From a virus, in the IMG/VR virus record IMGVR_UViG_3300032316_000894, positions 1 through 55,286 of that record: a stretch of DNA of 55,286 nucleotides; one strand, written 5' to 3'. The notes beneath the pieces are model-generated. The model was not told where the DNA came from. It did no database searches and was given only the letters and a program-made list of their open reading frames with translations. This document shows positions 39,410 through 44,445 of the stretch, piece by piece. Position numbers and translations under genes: made by a program. The stretch's first letter is position 1. The number at the start of each line of letters is the position of its first letter.

Positions 39410-39470
39410 GTTCAGAGCCGTTCTATTTATAGATATTCAACCCTGAACCAAAAAAGTTCGGGGTTTTTTT
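39410..39470 (+). promoter_or_regulatory. Attenuator 2: antiterminator pairing and terminator
   Basis: GTTCAG (39410-39415) against CTGAAC (39443-39448) competes with the stem CCCTGAAC (39441-39448)/GTTCGGGG (39456-39463). A ribosome at the leader stop would cover GTTCAG and favour termination. A TATCTTTG promoter lies beyond this terminator, so the tRNAs behind also have their own start site. Confidence 0.6.
39441..39470 (+). terminator. Terminator 2
   Basis: CCCTGAAC/GTTCGGGG stem followed by T7. Confidence 0.8.
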
Positions 39471-39493
39471 ATGACTTTTTCAGAGATATTCAC

Positions 39494-39501
39494 TATCTTT
39501 G
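39494..39501 (+). promoter_or_regulatory. TATCTTTG host-type promoter for tRNA group 2
   Basis: Ends 9 nt before tRNA-Leu(TAA). Confidence 0.65.
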
Positions 39502-39510
39502 TAAAATAAC

Positions 39511-39595
39511 GCCGAGGTGGTGTAATGGTAGCCACGAGGGACTTAAAATCCCTTGGTCAGTAACGACCGTGAGGGTTCGAGTCCCTCCCTCGGTA
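39511..39595 (+). tRNA. tRNA-Leu(TAA)
   Basis: Class II tRNA: acceptor GCCGAGG/CCTCGGT, anticodon stem AGGGA/TCCCT with loop CTTAAAA, long variable arm, T-arm GAGGG-TTCGAGT-CCCTC. Confidence 0.93.
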
Positions 39596-39602
39596 CAAAA
39601 TT

Positions 39603-39676
39603 GGTTTGGTAGCTCAGCTGGATAGAGCAACGCACTTCTAATGCGTAGGTCATAGGTTCGAATCCTATCCGAATCA
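39603..39676 (+). tRNA. tRNA-Arg(TCT)
   Basis: Acceptor GGTTTGG/CCGAATC, anticodon stem ACGCA/TGCGT with loop CTTCTAA, T-arm ATAGG-TTCGAAT-CCTAT. Confidence 0.93.
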
Positions 39677-39679
39677 CAA

Positions 39680-39771
39680 TCATTATCGTAGCTCAGTGAG
39701 ATACGGCGCAAGATACACACTTAAACAACGCGGGAGAGGCGCCTTTCCCGATGTGGCTGAAGCGATAATGA
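39680..39771 (+). ncRNA. tRNA-like structured RNA lacking a T-arm
   Basis: A perfect 9-bp closing stem TCATTATCG (39680-39688)/CGATAATGA (39763-39771), with TAGCTCAG directly after its 5' strand as in a tRNA D-arm. Inside are GGCGC/GCGCC and CGGGA/TCCCG pairings. No TTCGA loop. It lies between tRNA-Arg and tRNA-Leu(TAG) and would be co-transcribed. Either a decayed tRNA kept for its stem or a distinct RNA. Confidence 0.6.
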
Positions 39772-39776
39772 TATTT

Positions 39777-39857
39777 ACCCCGATGGCGTAATGGTAGCCG
39801 CGCAAGTCTTAGGAACTTGTGACTTCGGTCGTATCGGTTCGAGTCCGATTTGGGGTA
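39777..39857 (+). tRNA. tRNA-Leu(TAG)
   Basis: Class II tRNA: acceptor ACCCCGA/TTGGGGT, anticodon stem CAAGT/ACTTG with loop CTTAGGA, T-arm ATCGG-TTCGAGT-CCGAT. Confidence 0.92.
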
Positions 39858-39871
39858 CAAGAAAGTAAATT

Positions 39872-40591
39872 ATGTACGTACAAAATCCTTTAGTTAAAAC
39901 TAGTCAACCGAATTTATTTCATTTGGCTCCAATTCCCGTATTCATGAAAGTTTTCGGTGACGATGAATTCCATGATGAGGTATACACGTTTGGGTTTGAG
40001 AATCTAACTCCCCAACAAAAGTTAATGGGTCAGGAACTTCCTGAACAATACGACATTAACAGACAATCAAATTATTCTGTGAATTACGATAAGAGAGAAA
40101 TGTGGGTGGAACCTACAGAGTATAATCCTATTGGTAGTCGTTTTTGGACACCGCCTAACGACTTTCTTGACATCAACAATGAGAACGTTAAGAAGATTAG
40201 ACAAAGGGTTGAGAGTGGTTATATGGAGTTATTAGACATGTTAGGGTTCCAACACAATAGAAAACCTGATATTACCGAGAGCTGGATTCAATATTATAAC
40301 CCAACTGAAGGTAGAGGTCATAATGCTCACAATCACTGTAGATGGCAACCAAATGAGGAAACAATGTTAAACTTCTCAGGAGGTTACTACCTATCTGACG
40401 GTGACCCGATTGCCGACCATCCTTATAGTGGAGTTTTTACATTCCATATTAGAGGGATGTCTCACTTTATCAGACCTAAAAAGGGTATGTTAATCATTTG
40501 GCCGTATGATATCGTACATTCGGTTAAACCATTCTACGGTAAGACACACAGATGTGTGATTAATTTTAATATTCAAGACGGAGTTAAATAA
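39872..40591 (+). CDS. 2OG-Fe(II) oxygenase-like protein
   Basis: 239 residues. The first half (FHLAPIPVFMKVF and a GSRFWTPP segment) is not catalytic. In the second half HNAHNHCRW supplies candidate iron ligands, FHIRG and KKGMLIIWPYDIVHSVKPF give the distal His, and THRCVINFN the Arg that binds 2-oxoglutarate. This resembles phage and bacterial oxygenases of the putative 2OG-Fe(II) type. Its TAA overlaps the next ATG by one base, and that gene is another oxygenase. Lies on the transcript of tRNA group 2. Confidence 0.75.
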   Translation: MYVQNPLVKTSQPNLFHLAPIPVFMKVFGDDEFHDEVYTFGFENLTPQQKLMGQELPEQYDINRQSNYSVNYDKREMWVEPTEYNPIGSRFWTPPNDFLDINNENVKKIRQRVESGYMELLDMLGFQHNRKPDITESWIQYYNPTEGRGHNAHNHCRWQPNEETMLNFSGGYYLSDGDPIADHPYSGVFTFHIRGMSHFIRPKKGMLIIWPYDIVHSVKPFYGKTHRCVINFNIQDGVK

Positions 40592-41169
40592 TGAAACAGA
40601 TTGACTTAGATATTTTTGTATTTCCAAAAATCATGACTGATGAACTTATTGAAAGACTAATGTCGGTTAGAAATAAGAGCGGTTTTGATGGAAGATTAGA
40701 TTTACATATTGAGGATAAAAACACATTTTATATTTTTGATAATTTTTGGTTTTCTGAAATTGAATCCAAATATTTGGGACATTATTTTAGTACGTATGAT
40801 GTTGAAAAAGGAATAGGATTAAATTCAAGTGAGGAGACTATAAAACAATTAAGTAAATTTGTTGAAACAAAATGGAGAGATTTATTCTTACTTCATTATA
40901 CACCTAATAGTTTAATTAACGGTGAAAAAGATATTCATTGGGATTTTAGTGGGTTAAGTATGGTTGGATGTTTAACTGATGATTATGAAGGAGGTAAACT
41001 AATTTTTCCTAGACAGAATGTTACTTACAGATTAGAAAAAGGGGATGTTATCGTGTTTCCAGGAGGTTTAACTCACCCACACTATGTGGAACCCGTAACT
41101 AAAGGTTTTAGGGATGTAATTGTTGGTCAAAGTATGACATTACCTCAAGACCATAAAATTGATTATTAA
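40591..41169 (+). CDS. 2OG-Fe(II) oxygenase
   Basis: 192 residues. KDIHWDFSGLSMVG has the His-x-Asp pair, VIVFPGGLTHPHYVEP the distal His, and KGFRDVIVGQ the Arg. EGGKLIFPRQ between them is typical. The two adjacent oxygenases are diverged, so they may hydroxylate different positions. Substrate unknown. Confidence 0.83.
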   Translation: MKQIDLDIFVFPKIMTDELIERLMSVRNKSGFDGRLDLHIEDKNTFYIFDNFWFSEIESKYLGHYFSTYDVEKGIGLNSSEETIKQLSKFVETKWRDLFLLHYTPNSLINGEKDIHWDFSGLSMVGCLTDDYEGGKLIFPRQNVTYRLEKGDVIVFPGGLTHPHYVEPVTKGFRDVIVGQSMTLPQDHKIDY

Positions 41170-41198
41170 AAATAATTTGACAACTCAGAGATTTTTAC

Positions 41199-41206
41199 TA
41201 TCTTTG
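41199..41206 (+). promoter_or_regulatory. TATCTTTG host-type promoter of leader 3, with -33 TTTG
   Basis: TATC-TTTG with TTTG at 41176-41179, 19 nt upstream, matching the Bacteroidota two-box promoter. It ends 18 nt before the leader ATG at 41225. Confidence 0.7.
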
Positions 41207-41224
41207 AACTATATATTAGAAATA

Positions 41225-41326
41225 ATGAAAACTACAATAAAACATATGGTCTTTAGTACACAGCAAAAATCGATTTGTTGGTATGAGCGTATGCGCGATT
41301 GTAGTTCGGATATAATTTTTGAGTAA
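41225..41326 (+). CDS. Leader peptide 3 (33 aa) before the large tRNA group
   Basis: The 33 residues contain every amino acid served by the 13 tRNAs behind it: Glu, Val, Phe, Lys, Cys, Trp, Tyr, Met, Gln, Arg, Ile, His and Ser. Only Thr (3) and Asp (2), both in group 1, fall outside. Leu, Gly, Ala, Pro and Asn are absent. Both Arg codons are CGT/CGC, the codons of the group's Arg(ACG), whereas leader 2 uses AGA. GTTCGG (41304-41309) in the tail can pair with CCGAAC of the terminator and, as in leader 1, ends 14 nt before the stop. Confidence 0.65.
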   Translation: MKTTIKHMVFSTQQKSICWYERMRDCSSDIIFE

Positions 41327-41394
41327 TTTTTTAAAATAAAAATAAACCAAATTTTTTATATACCCCGAACTCGTAAAAAGGTTCGGGGTTTTTT
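41304..41394 (+). promoter_or_regulatory. Attenuator 3: antiterminator pairing and terminator
   Basis: AGTTCGG (41303-41309) pairs with CCGAACT (41365-41371), competing with CCCCGAAC (41363-41370)/GTTCGGGG (41381-41388). Compared with attenuators 1 and 2 (GTTCAG/CTGAAC) both partners changed together, A to G and T to C. Confidence 0.65.
41363..41394 (+). terminator. Terminator 3
   Basis: CCCCGAAC/GTTCGGGG stem with a 10-nt loop, then T6. Confidence 0.82.
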
Positions 41395-41430
41395 GTTTTA
41401 AAATTGTTAGGTTCTTTGAAATATTGGTTG

Positions 41431-41438
41431 TAATTTTG
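41431..41438 (+). promoter_or_regulatory. TAATTTTG promoter candidate for tRNA group 3
   Basis: Fits TAnnTTTG, 14 nt before tRNA-Glu; no well-spaced upstream TTTG box, so weaker than the others. Confidence 0.4.
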
Positions 41439-41452
41439 TACTTGATTTAAAC

Positions 41453-41526
41453 GTCGCGTTGGACAAATTGGTTAAGTCGTCACCCTTTCACGGTGAAGAT
41501 TACGGGTTCGAACCCCGTACGCGATA
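41453..41526 (+). tRNA. tRNA-Glu(TTC)
   Basis: Acceptor GTCGCGT/ACGCGAT, anticodon stem TCACC/GGTGA with loop CTTTCAC, T-arm ACGGG-TTCGAAC-CCCGT. Confidence 0.93.
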
Positions 41527-41536
41527 CATAATTTAC

Positions 41537-41608
41537 AGTTCCTTAGCTCAGTGGAAGAGTCCTTGCCTTACATGCAAGTAGTCGTAGGTTCGAATCCTAC
41601 AGGAACTA
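41537..41608 (+). tRNA. tRNA-Val(TAC)
   Basis: Acceptor AGTTCCT/AGGAACT, anticodon stem CTTGC/GCAAG with loop CTTACAT, T-arm GTAGG-TTCGAAT-CCTAC. Confidence 0.93.
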
Positions 41609-41613
41609 CATTA

Positions 41614-41686
41614 GGTGACGTAGCTCAGTTGGTAGAGCACTTGCCTGAAGAGCAAGGTGTCGTCAGTTCGATTCTGACCGTTACCA
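41614..41686 (+). tRNA. tRNA-Phe(GAA)
   Basis: Acceptor GGTGACG/CGTTACC, anticodon stem CTTGC/GCAAG with loop CTGAAGA, T-arm GTCAG-TTCGATT-CTGAC. Confidence 0.93.
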
Positions 41687-41687
41687 C

Positions 41688-41758
41688 GGAGTCCCGAATT
41701 AACGGGAAACCCCCACTCCCATATGGCAGCCAGTCCGTTAAGCTGGTGAAGTGGGGTA
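41688..41758 (+). ncRNA. Structured spacer RNA between tRNA-Phe and tRNA-Lys
   Basis: Hairpin TCCCG (41692-41696)/CGGGA (41703-41707), then a 7-bp stem CCCCACT (41711-41717)/AGTGGGG (41750-41756) enclosing a small hairpin with CCAG/CTGG. No tRNA features. No plausible reading frame longer than 8 codons. Confidence 0.5.
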
Positions 41759-41761
41759 TTT

Positions 41762-41835
41762 GACCTCTTAGCTCAGTTGGCTAGAGCACTTCACTTTTAA
41801 TGAAGGAGTCCCGAGTTCGAGTCTCGGAGGGGTCA
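41762..41835 (+). tRNA. tRNA-Lys(TTT)
   Basis: Acceptor GACCTCT/AGGGGTC, anticodon stem CTTCA/TGAAG with loop CTTTTAA, T-arm CCGAG-TTCGAGT-CTCGG. Confidence 0.94.
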
Positions 41836-41850
41836 CTAAAAAATAATAAG

Positions 41851-42474
41851 ATGATAGATAACATAAACATAATAAAACCGTTATTAAACTTCGAGGAGAA
41901 GGGAGACTTCTATATGTTGTATGTCTTCAAACGTAAGAAAGACCAACCTGAAGGTGAGAGAGATAATCACCAATCGGTTAGAACTATCAAAACATATTGC
42001 ATTGAATCAATTGACCATTTGGAAAGGAGATATGATGAGGTAAAACAACTATGTGAGATGTTCAAGGCAAGAGCTTACATTCATGTTCAGAAACAAAACC
42101 ACAGAGATGTGTCTTTGGATATGTTGGCGAGTTTAGCTGAGAGAATTAAGAATGGAGTTCAAAACCAAAAGGGGTTATTTGATTCGGTTGTTGGACAGAT
42201 TAAGACTCAGGAGAAAAGATGGATTATTGATATTGATAACGTATCAATGGATGGATTCAATCATGACCCATACCAAGTATCGTTGAGAGAATATATAAAC
42301 GAGTTACAGAAAGAGGCAGGAAAAGACCAAGGAATGACTTTTATTAAGACAAGAAGTGGATTCCATATCATAACTCAACCTTTTAATGTGATAAAATTTA
42401 AAGAAAGATATCCCGAGGTTGATATCCAAAAAAAGAACCCAACATTATTATATTATCCCAATAATTTGGGTTAA
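41851..42474 (+). CDS. Unknown protein inside the tRNA group
   Basis: 207 residues from the ATG at 41851 (MIDNINIIKPLLNFEEKGDF); longer in-frame starts would lie inside tRNA-Lys. The C-terminal half reads RWIIDIDNV, GMTFIKTRSGFHIITQPFN and ends in a Tyr/Pro/Asn stretch. The Asp-x-Asp strand followed by a Gly-Phe-His strand recalls primase-polymerase or other palm-like folds, but the match is weak and I do not assign it. Co-transcribed with tRNA group 3. Confidence 0.6.
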   Translation: MIDNINIIKPLLNFEEKGDFYMLYVFKRKKDQPEGERDNHQSVRTIKTYCIESIDHLERRYDEVKQLCEMFKARAYIHVQKQNHRDVSLDMLASLAERIKNGVQNQKGLFDSVVGQIKTQEKRWIIDIDNVSMDGFNHDPYQVSLREYINELQKEAGKDQGMTFIKTRSGFHIITQPFNVIKFKERYPEVDIQKKNPTLLYYPNNLG

Positions 42475-42489
42475 ATTTGTAAAACAAAG

Positions 42490-42561
42490 GGTCGGTTGGC
42501 CGAGTGGTTTAGGCGGTAGTCTGCAAAACTATCTACACAGGTTCGATTCCTGTACCGACCT
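42490..42561 (+). tRNA. tRNA-Cys(GCA)
   Basis: Acceptor GGTCGGT/ACCGACC, anticodon stem TAGT/ACTA with loop CTGCAAA, T-loop TTCGATT, discriminator T. Confidence 0.92.
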
Positions 42562-42562
42562 C

Positions 42563-42682
42563 ATGACAAAGAAAGAAATTAACAAAATGGTTAAAGCCAT
42601 TAGAATGACAACAAAAAAAGCTTGTAAGAATAAGAAATCTGCTCGTAAGTTTCTTATTAAGGCAGGAATTGTAAAAAAATAA
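42563..42682 (+). CDS. Small lysine-rich protein (39 aa)
   Basis: 39 residues, 15 of them Lys or Arg, starting MTKKEINKMVKAIRMTTKK. It begins 1 nt after tRNA-Cys and ends 1 nt before tRNA-Trp. A basic helical protein this small could bind RNA or DNA. The tight fit between two tRNAs argues that it is a real gene that is released by tRNA processing. Confidence 0.6.
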   Translation: MTKKEINKMVKAIRMTTKKACKNKKSARKFLIKAGIVKK

Positions 42683-42683
42683 T

Positions 42684-42756
42684 ACGTGTGTAGCTCAGAC
42701 GGTAGAGCAGTAGTCTCCAAAACTATGTGTCAGAGGTTCGAATCCTTTCATGCGTG
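42684..42756 (+). tRNA. tRNA-Trp(CCA)
   Basis: Acceptor ACGTGTG/CATGCGT, anticodon stem TAGT/ACTA with loop CTCCAAA, T-arm AGAGG-TTCGAAT-CCTTT, discriminator G. Confidence 0.92.
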
Positions 42757-42761
42757 CTAAA

Positions 42762-42881
42762 GGTTGATTGGAAAGCCTTACACCTTCTCTAAGGAGTTGG
42801 AATGTAAGCGAGGGGACTGAATGAAGTCAAAGAAATGCCAATCATAAAAGTAGATGTCCACGCACCCATCTTCTACTTTCC
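42762..42881 (+). ncRNA. Structured RNA, tandem copy 1
   Basis: Begins GGTTGATTGG; TGATTGG (42765-42771) pairs with CCAATCA (42838-42844), enclosing CTTACA/TGTAAG. A 3' hairpin follows: AAAGTAGATG (42847-42856) with CATCTTCTACTTT (42867-42879). No tRNA features. A second copy with the same frame follows at 42893. The 3' part holds a 16-codon ORF, which copy 2 does not keep. Confidence 0.6.
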
Positions 42882-42892
42882 TTAAAATATTA

Positions 42893-43018
42893 GGTTGATT
42901 GGGGAATGGTGATGTGAAATACCTGGTAGTGGTTGGAATAAGACATCGTCGGAGTTTAAACTACCATAGTAATGCCAATCATAAAAGGAGATGTCCACTG
43001 AACCATCTTCTCCTTTCC
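42893..43018 (+). ncRNA. Structured RNA, tandem copy 2
   Basis: Same ends as copy 1 (GGTTGATTGG; CCAATCA at 42975-42981), same 3' hairpin with a compensatory pair change: AAAGGAGATG (42984-42993) with CATCTTCTCCTTT (43004-43016). The inner part differs in sequence but again pairs (GATGT/ACATC, TGGTAGT/ACTACCA). Confidence 0.6.
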
Positions 43019-43024
43019 TTACTT

Positions 43025-43106
43025 GGGAGTATCGCATAGCGGCAATTGCAGAAGACTGTAAATCTTCCCTCTTTAGAGTTCGTAGGTTCGAGTCCTACTA
43101 CTCCCA
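43025..43106 (+). tRNA. tRNA-Tyr(GTA)
   Basis: Class II tRNA: acceptor GGGAGTA/TACTCCC, anticodon stem GAAGA/TCTTC with loop CTGTAAA, T-arm GTAGG-TTCGAGT-CCTAC. Confidence 0.94.
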
Positions 43107-43112
43107 CATTTT

Positions 43113-43186
43113 GGACTTGTAGCTCAGTTGGTTAGAGCACTTCACTCATAATGAATAGGTCCCTGGTTCGAGCCCAGGCTGGTCCA
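43113..43186 (+). tRNA. tRNA with CAT anticodon (Met, or Ile read by lysidine) 1
   Basis: Anticodon stem TTCA/TGAA with loop CTCATAA, T-arm CCTGG-TTCGAGC-CCAGG, acceptor GGACTTG/CTGGTCC with one mismatch. Two CAT tRNAs are present; which is Met and which is Ile(k2C) cannot be settled here. Confidence 0.88.
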
Positions 43187-43192
43187 CAATAT

Positions 43193-43263
43193 TGCCCGAT
43201 GGTGTAGCGGTAGCACAAATGTTTTTGGTGCATTTAGGGTTGGTTCGAATCCAGCTCGGGTAA
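43193..43263 (+). tRNA. tRNA-Gln(TTG)
   Basis: Acceptor TGCCCGA/TCGGGTA, anticodon stem AATGT/GCATT with loop TTTTGGT, T-arm GTTGG-TTCGAAT-CCAGC. Confidence 0.9.
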
Positions 43264-43272
43264 CTAAATAAA

Positions 43273-43350
43273 ATGGAAAAAAATATGTGGTTTTTATTAG
43301 TATGGGTTATTTTGATGATTATTGTCAAATGGGACAATGACCGTGATTAG
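43273..43350 (+). CDS. Microprotein, single membrane helix (25 aa)
   Basis: MEKNMWFLLVWVILMIIVKW followed by a short Asp-rich tail. It fills the spacer between tRNA-Gln and tRNA-Arg(ACG) exactly, ending on the base before the tRNA. One hydrophobic helix of about 17 residues. Possibly a small membrane-acting peptide; function unknown. Confidence 0.6.
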   Translation: MEKNMWFLLVWVILMIIVKWDNDRD

Positions 43351-43422
43351 GGTTTTATGGTGTAACGGATAGCACACGAAACTACGGATTTCGGAGTTTA
43401 GGTTCGAATCCTAATAGAACCT
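43351..43422 (+). tRNA. tRNA-Arg(ACG)
   Basis: Acceptor GGTTTTA/TAGAACC, anticodon stem CGAAA/TTTCG with loop CTACGGA, T-arm TTAGG-TTCGAAT-CCTAA. Confidence 0.92.
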
Positions 43423-43428
43423 CTAAAC

Positions 43429-43498
43429 TGCGTGGCTTAGAGGAAAAGAACTATCTCTCATAAGGATGGTCAATTGGGTTCGAAACCCAAACACGCAA
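43429..43498 (+). tRNA. tRNA with CAT anticodon 2 (Met or Ile)
   Basis: Anticodon loop CTCATAA on a stem with two G-T pairs, T-arm TTGGG-TTCGAAA-CCCAA, acceptor TGCGTGG/ACACGCA with a mismatch at the last pair. A slightly irregular tRNA. Confidence 0.82.
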
Positions 43499-43504
43499 CA
43501 TATG

Positions 43505-43577
43505 GTGGCTATAGCTCAGTTGGCAGAGCGCTTGGTTGTGGTCCAAGTTGTCACGGGTTCGATTCCCGTTAGTTACC
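43505..43577 (+). tRNA. tRNA-His(GTG)
   Basis: Acceptor GTGGCTA/TAGTTAC with an extra G at 43504 facing discriminator C, the His identity pair; anticodon stem CTTGG/CCAAG with loop TTGTGGT; T-loop TTCGATT. Confidence 0.93.
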
Positions 43578-43579
43578 CA

Positions 43580-43706
43580 AAGTGTTTACAACGGACAAGG
43601 CTTAGGCAAGTGAGTTGAGAATGAGTAGTAGGAGATTTAATCGTTTGGACTACAGAAAGTTTGATACAATAGATTGGTGGGATGCGAGTGGTTGACCAAA
43701 ACACTT
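43580..43706 (+). ncRNA. Stem-enclosed spacer RNA with possible microprotein
   Basis: 8-bp closing stem AAGTGTTT (43580-43587)/AAACACTT (43699-43706) with inner CAAC/GTTG and GTAGT/ACTAC pairings. The spacer also contains the frame 43621-43695, so structure and coding may coexist. Confidence 0.4.
43621..43695 (+). CDS. Possible microprotein (24 aa)
   Basis: MSSRRFNRLDYRKFDTIDWW followed by four residues. Basic N-terminal half and a Trp-Trp pair. Lies between tRNA-His and tRNA-Ser(TGA), like the microproteins at 42563 and 43273. No promoter of its own. Confidence 0.4.
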   Translation: MSSRRFNRLDYRKFDTIDWWDASG

Positions 43707-43711
43707 ATTAC

Positions 43712-43797
43712 GGAAGGATGGCAGAGTTGGTCTATCGCGCTTGACTTGAAATCAAGTGTACTGCAAGGTACCGTGGGTTCGAATCCTACTCCTTCCG
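43712..43797 (+). tRNA. tRNA-Ser(TGA)
   Basis: Class II tRNA: acceptor GGAAGGA/TCCTTCC, anticodon stem CTTGA/TCAAG with loop CTTGAAA, long variable arm, T-arm GTGGG-TTCGAAT-CCTAC, discriminator G. Last of group 3. Confidence 0.94.
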
Positions 43798-43818
43798 CAA
43801 TTTTTTACCCATATTGAC

Positions 43819-43825
43819 TATTTAT
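43819..43825 (+). promoter_or_regulatory. TATTTAT late-type promoter motif
   Basis: 4 nt before the ATG at 43830. Confidence 0.6.
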
Positions 43826-43829
43826 TAGT

Positions 43830-44279
43830 ATGGAAAAAGTAACATTAACAAAAGAGCAACTATTCAAGGTAATGCATTTGAATGAGCAGGAAAATAAGAC
43901 TGAAATTAAAGGTAACTCAGGATTTAAGAATATGGTGTCAACACTATTACATTCTCAAACTCAGGTACACATCTTTCATTTACAGACTAAGTCATATTCT
44001 GAACATAAAGCATTACAAGGATACTATGAAGGTATTGATGCATTAGTGGACGGTATTATCGAAAGTTATCAAGGTAAGTACGATGTTATTAAAAATTATG
44101 ATTCAGTTAAAACTGAGGACTACAAGAGTTCTGAACAAGTAATTAATTATTTCAAATCATTAGATACTATGATTGAGAAAGCTAGAAAAGGAGTTAAAGA
44201 ATCGTTTATTCAAAACCAAATTGATACGGTTCAGGAATTAATATTCTCCACAGTGTATAAGTTAAGATTCTTAAAATAA
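43830..44279 (+). CDS. Unknown helical protein with packaged-type N-terminus
   Basis: 149 residues. MEKVTLTKEQLFKVMHLNEQ ends in the (L/I)xE-Q site and parallels LTESDLIRLVKKVILTEQ of the 52016 protein. The remainder is helical with a region HFQLQ-like segment resembling a small four-helix protein (THTFHLQTKSYSEHKA-type ferritin-like pattern: IFHLQTKSYSEHKAL, YYEGIDALVDGIIESYQG). The His and Glu spacing recalls Dps/ferritin-like helices, but this is tentative. It has its own late-type promoter and a terminator. Confidence 0.62.
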   Translation: MEKVTLTKEQLFKVMHLNEQENKTEIKGNSGFKNMVSTLLHSQTQVHIFHLQTKSYSEHKALQGYYEGIDALVDGIIESYQGKYDVIKNYDSVKTEDYKSSEQVINYFKSLDTMIEKARKGVKESFIQNQIDTVQELIFSTVYKLRFLK

Positions 44280-44302
44280 TATACTGTTTAAGTTTAATAT
44301 TG

Positions 44303-44338
44303 AATTCCTCTAATTAAAAGTTAGGGGAATTTTTTTTA
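44303..44338 (+). terminator. Intrinsic terminator
   Basis: AATTCCTCTAA/TTAGGGGAATT stem followed by T7. Confidence 0.82.
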
Positions 44339-44352
44339 TGGCACAAAATGAT

Positions 44353-44360
44353 TATCTTTG
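44353..44360 (+). promoter_or_regulatory. TATCTTTG host-type promoter for tRNA group 4
   Basis: Ends 9 nt before tRNA-Ile. Confidence 0.65.
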
Positions 44361-44369
44361 TACAAATAA

Positions 44370-44443
44370 TGGAATATAGCTCAATTGGTTAGAGCGTCCG
44401 CCTGATACGCGGGAGGTTGATGGTTCGAGTCCATCTATTCCAA
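44370..44443 (+). tRNA. tRNA-Ile(GAT)
   Basis: Acceptor TGGAATA/TATTCCA, D-stem GCTC/GAGC, anticodon stem CCGC/GCGG with loop CTGATAC, T-arm GATGG-TTCGAGT-CCATC. Confidence 0.94.
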
Positions 44444-44445
44444 CA

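Noticed and set aside
37738-39720. Open frames across the tRNA genes on both strands
   Set aside because: They encode Cys/Gly/Pro/Arg-rich strings caused by tRNA sequence (TTCGAATCC and similar) and start or stop inside tRNA arms; the tRNA structures explain the DNA.
36880-41394. T-box riboswitch as an explanation for the tRNA-linked terminators
   Set aside because: No specifier loop, no T-box sequence (TGGN) and no long leader; instead there are short ORFs with matching codons, which fits ribosome-mediated attenuation better.
42831-42886. 16-codon ORF in the 3' part of structured RNA copy 1
   Set aside because: Copy 2 has an early stop in the same frame, while the RNA pairing is kept by a compensatory change.
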